A stretch of 64,000 nucleotides of DNA from Lachnospiraceae bacterium (GCA_016294075.1 JAEDCQ010000001.1:1-64000); one strand, 5' to 3'. Shown: positions 40,232 through 49,465, counted from the first letter of the stretch. The notes: generated by a model not told the origin, from the sequence alone. Translations and numbers: made by a program.

Positions 40232-41128
40232 ATGCTTCAAATTATTCTGACAATCATTTTTCTGTTGGCGGTGATTTTTATTATTGTTACGGTAATAGAT
40301 TCCAACCGCTTTATTGTGCGGGAATATACGTTGGAAAATGAAAAAATAAAAGAAAAAATTGACTTGGTCCTGCTTGCGGATTTGCACAATAAACAGTATG
40401 GAAAAGAAAATAAAAAACTGTTGGAAGTACTTGATAAGATACATCCTGATGCAGTTATGTCAGCGGGGGATATTTTAACCGCAAAACCGGGAAAGGGATA
40501 TGAACGTGCGGCACGTTTTATGGAAAGGATTGCTTCAAAATACCATGTTTATTACGGATTGGGTAATCATGAGTACCGCATGAAAATTTATCCGGAGGAC
40601 TATCAGGATGAATTTATGCAATATACAACGCGGCTTAAAAAGGCGGGCGTTGTTGTATTGGATAATGAATCTGCGGTGTTTTCCGTTAAAAAAGGTACGG
40701 AAAACACCAATCTGCGCATAACAGGTGTTTCACTTACGCGTTCTTATTACAAACGGTTCAGTAAGATTTTTATGCCTGCTGATTATTTAGATAGGCTGGC
40801 AGGGGAGTCCTCGCAGGATTTATTTCAGATACTATTGGCACATAATCCGGAATACTTTAAAGAATACGCAGACTGGGGAGCAGATCTGGTTTTATCGGGA
40901 CATATTCACGGTGGAATTATGCGTCTGCCGGTTCTTGGCGGAGTGGTATCCCCGAAGCTTGTTCTTTTTCCCAAATATGACGGTGGATTATTTAAAAAAG
41001 GTACCTGCTCAATGGTATTAAGCAGAGGTTTGGGAATGCATACAATACCAATCCGTTTATTTAATCCGGGAGAACTTGTTGTGATTCATCTTACACCTTG
41101 CGAAGCCGGTCAGCGTTTGGTAAAATAA
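40232..41128 (+). CDS. Membrane-anchored metallophosphoesterase (YkuE/YaeI-like)
   Basis: 298 residues. One N-terminal helix (LQIILTIIFLLAVIFIIVTVI) anchors a calcineurin-like domain with the full metal set: LLADLHNKQ (D-X-H), SAGDIL, GLGNHEYRM, LLAHNPE and SGHIHGG. Relatives act on lipid or nucleotide phosphoesters; the substrate is unknown. A candidate extended -10 (TGATACAAT, 40187-40195) lies just upstream. Confidence 0.9.
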   Translation: MLQIILTIIFLLAVIFIIVTVIDSNRFIVREYTLENEKIKEKIDLVLLADLHNKQYGKENKKLLEVLDKIHPDAVMSAGDILTAKPGKGYERAARFMERIASKYHVYYGLGNHEYRMKIYPEDYQDEFMQYTTRLKKAGVVVLDNESAVFSVKKGTENTNLRITGVSLTRSYYKRFSKIFMPADYLDRLAGESSQDLFQILLAHNPEYFKEYADWGADLVLSGHIHGGIMRLPVLGGVVSPKLVLFPKYDGGLFKKGTCSMVLSRGLGMHTIPIRLFNPGELVVIHLTPCEAGQRLVK

Positions 41129-41167
41129 AGTCTGTGTCACAAAAAGAGAAGAATTCGGAGAGGAACA

Positions 41168-41944
41168 ATGGCGTTATCCGTTAAGCTTGAGGTATTTGAG
41201 GGACCTCTTGATTTATTACTTCATTTAATTGATAAAAATAAAGTCGATATATATGATATTCCGATTGTTATGATTACAGAGCAGTATATGGATTATATTA
41301 AGCAGATGGAAACAGAGGATATGAATGTCATGAGTGAATTTTTACTGATGGCAGCAACCCTGCTTGATATTAAATGTAAAATGCTGCTTCCGGCTGAGGT
41401 AAATGAAGAAGGAGAAGAGGAAGACCCCAGAGCAGAGCTTGTTGAGAAACTGTTAGAATATAAGATGTATAAATATATGTCTTTTGAATTAAAAGACAGA
41501 CAGTTTATGGCAGAGAAAAATATGTATAAGGAAAAAACGATGCCGGAAGAAATATTGCAGTATCAGGCGCCTCTTGATTATTCCGTATTACTGGGGGATA
41601 TGAATCTGCAAAAATTGCACAGGATTTTTAAAGAAACCGTTAAACGTAAGGAGGATAAGGTAGACCCTATCCGAAGCAGATTCGGTAAAATAGAAAAAGA
41701 TGAAATTAATCTTGATGTAAAAACAGCTTATATAGAAAATTATGTTGCAAAAAAGAAAAGGCTCGGCTTCCGTGAACTGTTGGAAAAACAGAATAGTAAA
41801 ATGGAAGTGATTGTGACTTTTCTGGTAATTCTGGAGCTGATGAAAATCGGCGTTGTTCAGATTGAGCAGAATGATATATTTGATGATATCATTATAATTT
41901 ACATGGGAAAACAGGCTGAGTCCGTAGCAGGATTTTTGAATTAA
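41168..41944 (+). CDS. scpA: Segregation and condensation protein A
   Basis: 258 residues with the kleisin N-terminal signature VKLEVFEGPLDLLLHLIDKNKVDIYDIPI, the MSEFLLMAATLLDIKCKMLLP helix and a C-terminal winged helix (FLVILELMKIGVVQIEQNDIFDDI). It bridges SMC heads in the bacterial condensin. The partner scpB follows by 32 bases; no smc gene is in the window. Confidence 0.96.
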   Translation: MALSVKLEVFEGPLDLLLHLIDKNKVDIYDIPIVMITEQYMDYIKQMETEDMNVMSEFLLMAATLLDIKCKMLLPAEVNEEGEEEDPRAELVEKLLEYKMYKYMSFELKDRQFMAEKNMYKEKTMPEEILQYQAPLDYSVLLGDMNLQKLHRIFKETVKRKEDKVDPIRSRFGKIEKDEINLDVKTAYIENYVAKKKRLGFRELLEKQNSKMEVIVTFLVILELMKIGVVQIEQNDIFDDIIIIYMGKQAESVAGFLN

Positions 41945-41976
41945 AAAATGCGTATAGGAAGAATGAGTGACTGGAT

Positions 41977-42546
41977 ATGGAAAGGGAAAAACAGGAAGCC
42001 GTAATCGAAGCGGTATTATTTACAATGGGGGAATCGGTTTCCCTGAATAAATTGGCAGAGCTGATAGAAGACACACCGGCTGTTGCCAAAAAACTGATAT
42101 ATGAAATGAAGGAAAAAATGGATGCCTCTAATCGAGGAATTACCATTATTGAATTGGAGAACTCCTTTCAGATGTGTACGAAAACGGAAATGTATGATGT
42201 GCTGGTAAAGATTGCAAAAGCACCGAGAAAATACACTTTGTCGGATACATTGCTGGAAACATTGTCTATCATCGCTTATAAACAGCCGGTTACAAGACTG
42301 GATGTGGAAAAAATCCGTGGTGTAAGCTGTGACCATGCGATAAACAGACTGATTGAATTTGAACTTGTGAAGGAGCTCGGCCGTCTGGATGCTCCGGGAA
42401 GGCCTCTTTTATTTGGAACTACGGAGCAGTTTTTAAGAAGCTTTGGGGTAAAATCGTTAGAAGAGCTTCCGGAAATAAACCCGGTGCAGGTAGCAGAGTT
42501 CAAGGAGCAGGCTGAACAGGAAATACAGTTATCTTTGAATATCTAA
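41977..42546 (+). CDS. scpB: Segregation and condensation protein B
   Basis: 189 residues, typical length. Two winged helices: EAVIEAVLFTMGESVSLNKLAEL at the N-terminus, and LSIIAYKQPVTRLDVEKIRGVSCDHAINRLIEFELVKELGRLDAPGRPLLFGTT, the strongest family signature. It dimerises and binds ScpA in the SMC complex. Confidence 0.96.
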   Translation: MEREKQEAVIEAVLFTMGESVSLNKLAELIEDTPAVAKKLIYEMKEKMDASNRGITIIELENSFQMCTKTEMYDVLVKIAKAPRKYTLSDTLLETLSIIAYKQPVTRLDVEKIRGVSCDHAINRLIEFELVKELGRLDAPGRPLLFGTTEQFLRSFGVKSLEELPEINPVQVAEFKEQAEQEIQLSLNI

Positions 42547-42577
42547 TACAATTTAATTTTTTTTGAAATAATACATA

Positions 42578-42614
42578 AAGGCAGGCAAATCCGAATAGGA
42601 TATGCCTGCTTTTT
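42578..42614 (+). terminator. Intrinsic terminator after scpB
   Basis: AAGGCAGGCA near 42579-42587 pairs with TGCCTGCTTT near 42602-42612, followed by Ts. The inner part also pairs (ATCC/GGAT). Confidence 0.8.
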
Positions 42615-42651
42615 CATATTCTATTCATAAGAAACGGATTGATGGCAGGAA

Positions 42652-43959
42652 ATGGGAAAAAAAGATAGAGTATTTTGTATAAAGATTCTTTGTGCAATAT
42701 ATATGGCAGTATGCCTGTTTGGTTTTTCGGCAGAGCAGGCAAATGCGGAAGGATATTACCTGCAGAAAGAAGCGGAAGAAATAAGTGAAATACGTGAAAG
42801 CAGTTTATATGCGCAAAGTGCCGTTTTAATGGATGCGACATCAGGGCGTGTGTTGTATGAAAAAAACAGCACGGAAATACTCCCGATGGCAAGTACCACT
42901 AAAATTATGACACTTATTGTTGCATTGGAGGAAGGAAATCTTTCGGATATTGTAACCGTATCTGCTTATGCTGCAGGTATGCCGGATGTACAGTTAAACA
43001 TCAGGGAGGGAGAACAATACTATTTAAAGGATCTCTTATACTCATTGATGCTTGAGTCACATAACGATTCCGCAGTGGCAATAGCAGAAGGAATTGCAGG
43101 TTCTGTCGAAGCGTTTGCGCAGAAAATGAATCAGAAAGCAAAAGAAATCGGCTGTAAAAATACTACCTTTATTACACCGAACGGTTTGGATGCAACCGCA
43201 ACCTTAACAGGAAAAGACGGCTCAGAAAAACAAATCATGCATTCCACAACAGCAGAGGACCTTGCCGGAATCATGTCCTATTGTATAACAGAATCACCTT
43301 GTAAGGAAGAATTTCTTGCAATTACACAGACGCCGTCATATTCATTTTCGGATTGCAGCAAAAACAGAACCTTTACATGTCGTAATCATAATTCTTTTTT
43401 GTATATGATGGAGGGGGCAATATCCGGAAAAACCGGTTTTACGGGAAAAGCCGGATATTGTTATGTCGGTGCATTAAAAAGGGATGAAAGGATTTTTGTA
43501 GTTGCATTATTAGCATGCGGATGGCCGAATAACAGGACGTATAAATGGAAGGATACAAAAAAATTAATGGAATACGGAATTGAAAACTACAGATTTTCTT
43601 ATTTTGAAGATGCTGCTGAAGATATACCCAAATACGGAAGAATATTGGTTGAAAACGGACAGACGGAACAAATCGGTCAAAGTGCTTATGCAGATTGGAA
43701 AGTGGTTGAGGAAAGAAAAAAAGAACATAATAAAGGCGATGGATTATTGCTTCGTAAGGATGAAAAAATCACGGTTAACCGGAAGGTTAGGGAAGTTCTT
43801 TCGGCACCGGTAAAGAAGGGGGAAACAGCAGGATATATTCAATATCTGATAAACGGGGATGTTTACAGGGAAGATAAAATAATTATACAAAATGATGTTG
43901 ATCAAATTAATTATGCATGGTGTCTTAAAAAGACACTGCAACGCTTTTGGTTATTTTAG
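42652..43959 (+). CDS. Second D-alanyl-D-alanine carboxypeptidase (DacB-like)
   Basis: 435 residues with a signal peptide (ILCAIYMAVCLFGFSAEQANA). S11 motifs: Ser81-X-X-Lys84 in MASTTKIMTL, SHN in LESHNDSAVAIAE (Asn kept; His replaces the more usual Gly) and Lys260-Thr-Gly in GKTGFTGKAGYC. The length and C-terminal domain with a hydrophobic end match Bacillus DacB-type enzymes. The ribosome site is weak (AGG four bases before ATG). It may act during sporulation or growth; this cannot be resolved here. Confidence 0.9.
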   Translation: MGKKDRVFCIKILCAIYMAVCLFGFSAEQANAEGYYLQKEAEEISEIRESSLYAQSAVLMDATSGRVLYEKNSTEILPMASTTKIMTLIVALEEGNLSDIVTVSAYAAGMPDVQLNIREGEQYYLKDLLYSLMLESHNDSAVAIAEGIAGSVEAFAQKMNQKAKEIGCKNTTFITPNGLDATATLTGKDGSEKQIMHSTTAEDLAGIMSYCITESPCKEEFLAITQTPSYSFSDCSKNRTFTCRNHNSFLYMMEGAISGKTGFTGKAGYCYVGALKRDERIFVVALLACGWPNNRTYKWKDTKKLMEYGIENYRFSYFEDAAEDIPKYGRILVENGQTEQIGQSAYADWKVVEERKKEHNKGDGLLLRKDEKITVNRKVREVLSAPVKKGETAGYIQYLINGDVYREDKIIIQNDVDQINYAWCLKKTLQRFWLF

Positions 43960-44028
43960 CTTTTTCTGTAAATGTCTGAATCCTGCTGCATAGAATAAAT
44001 TAGTATCAATTTTTGGAGGAATAACGAG

Positions 44029-45366
44029 ATGTTTAATCCTTTTAATGAAAAACCCCTACCCGTAGATAAATGGTTTATGGATTGGAATACGATGTATCCC
44101 TGCCCATATAATAAAGAAACAACAAATCCATATACAAAATGCCGTATTGTACTGATGAATGGTACGGAATTTGAGGCACAATGGTTTTCAAGAAATTTTT
44201 CTAGACATTGTAATGACAATGAGCTTAGAAAAGAACTTGCACTTGTACGCAGGAGTGAACAGCAGCAGCAAAAAAGAATCAGTTGTTTAAAACCAAAGAA
44301 CGAGACTGTTTTAGAACACACAATTACATATGAGCAGTTAGCAGTTGATTTGACAGCAGTATTGGCAAAACAGGAGACGGATTGTAATGTAAAAAATGCA
44401 TTAAATATTGCATTGCTGGAAGACTTTGACCATTTGTACCGGTATTCCAATCTCTTGGATTATGAATATGGTACCTGTCCCGAAAAATTAGTCGGAAGTT
44501 ATACGGAAATTACGCCTGCCCGTCCGACCATATCAGAGCACCGTCATCCCAAAGACAGTATTTTCCATCATATTTGTAATGATTCGGCTGCTACGCAGAC
44601 AAAACTGAATGTCGGAATTATTACGGCTGCGGAGCAGCAGACAATGAACTATTATATGAACATTGCTCCGTTTTATGAAAAATCAGATGTCGGAAGACGA
44701 TTGTATCAGGAAATTGCCATGATTGAGGAAGAACATGTCAGTCAATATGAAAGCTTAAAGGATACGAATGCAACCTGGCTGGAAGATTTACTTATGCATG
44801 AATATACGGAATGTTATTTGTATTATTCCTGCCTTCAGACAGAATGTGACCCTGCAATCCGCTGTATATGGGAGCAGTGTCTTGTTCAGGAAATAGCACA
44901 TCTGCACAAGGCAAAGGACCTATTGTGGAAGCATGAACACAAGGACTATATGCAGGTGATTCCAAATGGTGATTTCCCGCAGTTATTGGCACTGCGTCCG
45001 AATGTTGACTATGTACGTGAAATTATCCGGACTACGACCGGGAATACGCAGAAGGAAGAATGTGTAGTGCCTCTTATGACGCTTTCACAAAATGACAGAT
45101 TCTTTGAGTATCAGAATACGGTAAATTGTAATGTTCATGAAGTGGCCAGCCATGTAGTAATTGATAGAAGAATTGATGCAAGAGGCATGGATTACCGTTA
45201 TGAAATAGCTCCGAATCCGCTCCCTGAACTTCGTGACAGGAGATGTGATAATACATGCATGGCGAGAGTGATTGATGCAACACCGGAGTCTGCTCAGGTA
45301 TGCGGAACGAGCGAGGGATGTTGCAAATGTATGATAAATACAGAGTGTGGCCCGGTATCATTTTAA
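44029..45366 (+). CDS. Ferritin-like protein with Cys-rich tail
   Basis: 445 residues with GGAGGA upstream. Four helices carry metal-ligand patterns: LLEDFDHLYRYSNLLDYE, EIAMIEEEHVSQYESL, LLMHEYTECYLYYSCL and LVQEIAHLHKAKDLL. Together they form a di-iron carboxylate bundle of the ferritin/rubrerythrin superfamily. The N-terminal 45 residues are Pro/aromatic-rich. The C-terminal 40 residues hold seven Cys (RRCDNTCMAR, VCGTSEGCCKCM, TECG), suggesting an additional metal centre. A role in oxygen or peroxide handling would fit an anaerobe but is inferred. Confidence 0.75.
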   Translation: MFNPFNEKPLPVDKWFMDWNTMYPCPYNKETTNPYTKCRIVLMNGTEFEAQWFSRNFSRHCNDNELRKELALVRRSEQQQQKRISCLKPKNETVLEHTITYEQLAVDLTAVLAKQETDCNVKNALNIALLEDFDHLYRYSNLLDYEYGTCPEKLVGSYTEITPARPTISEHRHPKDSIFHHICNDSAATQTKLNVGIITAAEQQTMNYYMNIAPFYEKSDVGRRLYQEIAMIEEEHVSQYESLKDTNATWLEDLLMHEYTECYLYYSCLQTECDPAIRCIWEQCLVQEIAHLHKAKDLLWKHEHKDYMQVIPNGDFPQLLALRPNVDYVREIIRTTTGNTQKEECVVPLMTLSQNDRFFEYQNTVNCNVHEVASHVVIDRRIDARGMDYRYEIAPNPLPELRDRRCDNTCMARVIDATPESAQVCGTSEGCCKCMINTECGPVSF

Positions 45367-45380
45367 AAAATTTGTCAAAA

Positions 45381-45411
45381 TTTGCAGAATTAACTGCAAA
45401 TATGGTATAAT
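45381..45411 (+). promoter_or_regulatory. Promoter with inverted repeat upstream of a small gene
   Basis: TTGCAG (45382-45387) and TATAAT (45406-45411) are 18 bases apart. TTTGCAG (45381-45387) and CTGCAAA (45394-45400) form a perfect inverted repeat covering the -35 and half the spacer, a plausible operator. Confidence 0.6.
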
Positions 45412-45437
45412 AGTCACAAAAAAAGGAGAATAGGAGT

Positions 45438-45722
45438 ATGGTTTCTAAAGGAGAGGCAATACAGCGTTTGAAAAAAATGGGTGTTATGGTTGCAGATGAC
45501 CAATCCATCATAACCGTTCTCCTTCCTGACAATATACCGTTGCAGACAGGAATAAAGGATATAAAGGATAAATTGAAGACAATAGGTTATGATGCAAGCT
45601 TTTGTATAAAGCACGGTATATCAGATTCGGTAGAGGAAGTTGTTTCGGAAGAAAGTATTAATGATGGGTTTTTGTCGATGGACGATGACGGGCAGTTTAC
45701 TTTTGAAGGATTTGATTTTTAA
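45438..45722 (+). CDS. Conserved small hypothetical protein
   Basis: 94 residues with AAGGAG upstream of ATG 45438. It is acidic, with two short alpha/beta units: AIQRLKKMGVMVADDQSIITVLLP and GIKDIKDKLKTIGYDASFCIKHG, and an acidic Phe-rich end (DDDGQFTFEGFDF). There is no signal or membrane helix. I recognise it only as a conserved clostridial protein of unknown role. It precedes the diguanylate cyclase gene by 56 bases and may be cotranscribed. Confidence 0.75.
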   Translation: MVSKGEAIQRLKKMGVMVADDQSIITVLLPDNIPLQTGIKDIKDKLKTIGYDASFCIKHGISDSVEEVVSEESINDGFLSMDDDGQFTFEGFDF

Positions 45723-45778
45723 CAGATGCCGGATTCGGCAGCTAACAATACCGGTTCATGGTGGAAAATGAGGCGCTT

Positions 45779-47071
45779 ATGGGAAGAAGAAGGGGAAAGC
45801 TGAAAAGAAAATTACTCACAATCACAATTATTCCGATTATCTTAACAGGGATTGCGATTACATTTTCGACTTATTTTACCTTTTCCAATACAGTACAGAA
45901 GGAAGTACAGAGGGGGCTGCAGAGTATAGCAATTATTACGCAGAGGATGTATGACAGGCTGTATAAAGGTGATTATTATCTGGTAGAGCAGGACGGTTAT
46001 TATCATATTTACAAGGGCCAGACGGATTTGACCGGAAATGACAGTGTTTTACAGGAAATCAGACGCGACAGTGGTGTTGACATTACAATTTTTTATAAAG
46101 ATGTGAGAGTACAAACGACCCTGCGTTCGGAGGATGGAACGTCTCTTGTGGGAACGGTCGCACATCCCAGTGTGACCAAGGATGTTCTGGATGGTAAAAA
46201 AGAAATGTTTTATCAGAATGTTCTGGTTGGTGAGAAAGCATATTTTGCTTATTACACACCTTTGTATAATGGTGACGGTACCTGCATCGGTATGGTTTTT
46301 GCGGGTAAACCGACGGATGTGTTAAAAAAAGAAATTTTTCTTGCTATGATTCCCATCTTTATTGTAGTGGCTCTGGTTATTCTGATATCTTGTATTATCT
46401 GCTCGGGATTTACTAAGGAAATGGTTATGATTATATCACGTATTAAGACATTTTTGAGGGAAATTGCTCAGGGGAATTTAAAGGCGGAATTAGACAGCAG
46501 AATTATGCAGCGTGATGATGAATTGGGAGAAATGGGACGGTTTACGGTTCGTGTACAGAAATTCCTGCGTGAAATGGTAGAAAAAGATATGCTGACAAAG
46601 CTATACAGCCGTCGTATCGGAGAAATCAAGTTCAGGCAACTATATATGGAAGCTTTGGAAAACGGAGTACCGTTCTGTGTCGCACTCGGGGATATTGATT
46701 TCTTTAAAAAATTTAATGATACATATGGGCATGATTGCGGTGATAGGGTTTTGAAGGAAATTGCTTCCATTATAGCGATTAATATGATGGGGAAAGGTTT
46801 TGCGGTCCGGTGGGGCGGTGAAGAATTCCTACTCATATATGAAAACTGTACACTGCAGACTGCCGGAGAGTACTTAGAAAAAACCAGACAAGAGATTATT
46901 AGTCATGAGCTTCATTATAATGAAGAGATATTGCATATTACGATGACCTTCGGAATTGTGGAAGGCAAAAAAGAAATGGATATTGAGAGCAATATAAAAA
47001 TGGCGGATGATTTGCTGTATCAGGGAAAGATGAACGGAAGAAATCAAATTACAGGTTTCCTTCAGGAATGA
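45779..47071 (+). CDS. Cache-domain diguanylate cyclase (GGDEF)
   Basis: 430 residues from ATG 45779 (GAGG five bases upstream; an earlier ATG at 45758 lacks one). Two membrane helices (residues 12-35 and near 190-215) flank an extracellular single-Cache sensor with KDVRVQTTLRSEDGTSLVGT and GEKAYFAYYTPLYNGDGTCIGMVFAG. A HAMP-like linker leads to a GGDEF domain with the active motif GGEEF at 346-350 and the substrate site DIDFFKKFNDTYGHDCGD. The RxxD inhibitory site is absent just before GGEEF. It would make cyclic di-GMP in response to an external ligand. Confidence 0.9.
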   Translation: MGRRRGKLKRKLLTITIIPIILTGIAITFSTYFTFSNTVQKEVQRGLQSIAIITQRMYDRLYKGDYYLVEQDGYYHIYKGQTDLTGNDSVLQEIRRDSGVDITIFYKDVRVQTTLRSEDGTSLVGTVAHPSVTKDVLDGKKEMFYQNVLVGEKAYFAYYTPLYNGDGTCIGMVFAGKPTDVLKKEIFLAMIPIFIVVALVILISCIICSGFTKEMVMIISRIKTFLREIAQGNLKAELDSRIMQRDDELGEMGRFTVRVQKFLREMVEKDMLTKLYSRRIGEIKFRQLYMEALENGVPFCVALGDIDFFKKFNDTYGHDCGDRVLKEIASIIAINMMGKGFAVRWGGEEFLLIYENCTLQTAGEYLEKTRQEIISHELHYNEEILHITMTFGIVEGKKEMDIESNIKMADDLLYQGKMNGRNQITGFLQE

Positions 47072-47094
47072 GGAATGGCGACTTGAGCGTCTAT

Positions 47095-47141
47095 AAGCAA
47101 ATTCTTGTGAAAAATGATATTTTTGCAAGAATTTGCTTTTT
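47095..47141 (+). terminator. Intrinsic terminator after the GGDEF gene
   Basis: AAGCAAATTCTTG at 47095-47107 pairs perfectly with CAAGAATTTGCTT at 47126-47138, followed by TTTC. The inner region also partly pairs. Confidence 0.8.
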
Positions 47142-47156
47142 CTTTACCACTTTTTA

Positions 47157-47211
47157 TGATATACTGCATTCAGTGCGAAAAAAAGGGGATACCACTATGC
47201 CCATTTTTCGT
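47157..47211 (+). promoter_or_regulatory. Extended -10 promoter and leader hairpin of the biotin operon
   Basis: TGA-TATACT (47157-47165) is an extended -10; no good -35 is visible. In the leader, CGAAAAA near 47176 pairs with TTTTTCG near 47205-47211, enclosing AGGGG/GCCC pairing. The hairpin could be structural or regulatory; no known riboswitch class is recognised. Confidence 0.5.
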
Positions 47212-47258
47212 AAATTATGTTTCTTTTTTGAATTAATATAAAGATGGAGGGCTTTAAA

Positions 47259-48689
47259 ATGAGTACTACTACACAAGCGAGTCAAAGAATTGGAGCTTTA
47301 CTCGACGAGAACAGTTTCGTTGAAATCGGCGCGCAGATTACTGCAAGAGCAACTGATTTTAACTTGAAACAAACAGACACTCCTTCAGACGGTGTTATTA
47401 CCGGATACGGAGTTATTAATGGCAATCTTGTGTATGTATACAGCCAGGATGCATCTGTTTTAGGCGGAAGCATCGGTGAAATGCATGCAAAGAAGATTGC
47501 AAACCTCTATGATCTGGCAATGAAAACAGGAGCACCTGTAATCGGTCTTATCGATTCAGCCGGACTTAGACTTCAGGAAGCAACCGACGCATTAAACGGT
47601 TTCGGTGAAATCTATTTTAAACAGGCCATGGCATCAGGTGTGATTCCTCAGATTACTGCAATCTTTGGAGCATGTGGCGGCGGACTTGCTATTATCCCGG
47701 GACTTGCTGATTTTACATTTATGGAAGGAAGCAAAGCGAAATTATTCGTAAATGCTCCTAATGCATTGGAAGGAAACGAAATCAGTAAATGCGATTCTTC
47801 ATCCGCAGCATTCCAGAGCGAAGAAGCAGGTCTTGTTGATTATGTCGGAGATGAGGCGTCTGTATTAGGTCAGATTCGTGAATTAATTTCCATGATTCCT
47901 GCAAACTGTGAAGTGGATGATTCATTTGTTGAATGTACGGATGATCTTAACAGAGCATGTGCAGAGCTTGCAAACTGTGTTGGTGATACTTCCATTGCAG
48001 CTTCCCAGATTGCTGATGACGGAGTGTTCTTTGAAACAAAGGCCGCTTTTGCAAAAGATATGGTTACCGGATTTATTAAATTAAACGGAGCTACAGTGGG
48101 TGTTGTTGCAAACCGTACAGAGGTTTATGATGAAGAAGGTAAGGTTGCAGAAAAATTTGATGCTGTATTATCCGCAAAAGGATGTGAGAAGGCTGCAGAT
48201 TTTATTAACTTCTGTGATGCATTTGAAATTCCTGTATTATCATTAACAAATGTAACAGGCTTTAAGGCAACAAAGTGTTGCGAAAAGAAGATTGCAAAGG
48301 CAGCAGCCAAATTAACATACGCATTTGCGAACGCAACAGTACCTAAGGTAAATGTAATCATTGGCAAGGCATATGGTAGTGCGTATGTTGCCATGAATTC
48401 CAAAGCAATTGGTGCAGATATGACATTTGCATGGGATACGGCACAGATTGGCATGATGGATGCTAAGCTTGCTGCTAAGATTATCTGTGACGGACAGGGA
48501 GCAGATGCAATTGATGCATGTGCAAAGGAATATGCTGACCTTCAGAATAATGTATTAAGCGCAGCTAAGAGAGGCTATGTAGATACCATTATCAATGCCG
48601 CAGATACGAGAAAATATGTAATCGGTGCATTTGAAATGTTATATACAAAAAGTGAAGACCGTCCTGCAAAGAAGCACGGCACAGTATAA
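47259..48689 (+). CDS. Biotin-dependent acyl-CoA carboxyltransferase (MmdA/PccB-like)
   Basis: 476 residues from ATG 47259, with GGAGGG upstream. Both carboxyltransferase halves are present: GYGVINGNLVYVYSQDASVLGGSIGEMHAKKI and FGACGGGLAIIPGLADFTFM in the first; GVVANRTEVYDEEGKVAEKFDAVLSAKGCEKAADFINFCDAFEIPVLSLTNVTGF and GKAYGSAYVAMNSKAIGADMTFAW in the second. It moves CO2 between biotin and an acyl-CoA. It departs from classical methylmalonyl-CoA enzymes (DSAGLRLQEATDAL instead of DSGGARIQEG), so the acyl substrate is uncertain. First gene of a five-gene operon. Confidence 0.88.
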   Translation: MSTTTQASQRIGALLDENSFVEIGAQITARATDFNLKQTDTPSDGVITGYGVINGNLVYVYSQDASVLGGSIGEMHAKKIANLYDLAMKTGAPVIGLIDSAGLRLQEATDALNGFGEIYFKQAMASGVIPQITAIFGACGGGLAIIPGLADFTFMEGSKAKLFVNAPNALEGNEISKCDSSSAAFQSEEAGLVDYVGDEASVLGQIRELISMIPANCEVDDSFVECTDDLNRACAELANCVGDTSIAASQIADDGVFFETKAAFAKDMVTGFIKLNGATVGVVANRTEVYDEEGKVAEKFDAVLSAKGCEKAADFINFCDAFEIPVLSLTNVTGFKATKCCEKKIAKAAAKLTYAFANATVPKVNVIIGKAYGSAYVAMNSKAIGADMTFAWDTAQIGMMDAKLAAKIICDGQGADAIDACAKEYADLQNNVLSAAKRGYVDTIINAADTRKYVIGAFEMLYTKSEDRPAKKHGTV

Positions 48690-48707
48690 GAAAGGATGAT
48701 ACTTAAT

Positions 48708-49436
48708 ATGAAAAAATGGTTGTTAATATTAGGTATGATCACCTGTTTGTCCACTGCAGTTGCTTGCGGTCAGGAAGAAAAAGACTATAGTGAGCAGTAC
48801 CAGGTTACACGGGAAATGGTTGAGTCCTATGTTACACAGGAAATCGCCGGTATGGATGAGATTGTGAAACAGGGCGCACAGGAATATGTGGCAGAGGATG
48901 CCGTAATGTCAAATTCCGTTAAAAGCTGGGAAAGTGCATTGGCTGATATGGGTGGTTATCAGTCTATCAAAGATATTTCATATATTGTCGATGAAGATGG
49001 TATCATGACAATCAATGTTGCTGTTGAAGGAGCAAAGAGAGATGCAGAGGTAGTGTTTATATTAGAGTACTCTGTAACAAAGGGCTTTGAAGCAACATCC
49101 GTTACAACAACCCCGGAATTTACTTTTGGGGAGTTGATGACAAAGGCAGGATTAAATACTCTTATGGGTATGGGTACGGTATTCGTAGTACTGATTCTGA
49201 TTTCCCTGATTATTTCCTGCTTTAACTTCATTCCTAAGATTCAGGCTGCTTTCTCTAAGAAAGGTAAGAAGGCAGAAGCATCTGTTGACAATGCAGTTGC
49301 ACAGATTGTAGAGAATGAAGCAGTACAGGAAGATGACTTTGAACTTGTGGCAGTTATTGCAGCAGCAATTGCAGCAAGTGAAGGAGCAGCTTCTTCCGAT
49401 GGTTATGTAGTAAGATCAATCAGAAGAATTAGATAA
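48708..49436 (+). CDS. OadG-family sodium pump decarboxylase gamma subunit
   Basis: 242 residues. The N-terminus has a signal sequence with a possible non-canonical lipobox (STAVACGQ) and an acidic extracytoplasmic domain of about 120 residues, larger than in classical OadG. The OadG core follows: LNTLMGMGTVFVVLILISLIISCFNFIPKIQAAF (single membrane helix) and a cytoplasmic Ala/Glu-rich tail ending AIAASEGAASSDGYVVRSIRRIR. OadG anchors the carboxyltransferase to the beta subunit. Confidence 0.85.
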   Translation: MKKWLLILGMITCLSTAVACGQEEKDYSEQYQVTREMVESYVTQEIAGMDEIVKQGAQEYVAEDAVMSNSVKSWESALADMGGYQSIKDISYIVDEDGIMTINVAVEGAKRDAEVVFILEYSVTKGFEATSVTTTPEFTFGELMTKAGLNTLMGMGTVFVVLILISLIISCFNFIPKIQAAFSKKGKKAEASVDNAVAQIVENEAVQEDDFELVAVIAAAIAASEGAASSDGYVVRSIRRIR

Positions 49437-49465
49437 TTAAATTTAACTCATAGGAGGATATAAAA

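Noticed and set aside
43956..44450. 164-codon minus-strand frame over the ferritin-like gene
   Set aside because: It overlaps the conserved N-terminal part of the plus-strand gene and shows no domain of its own.
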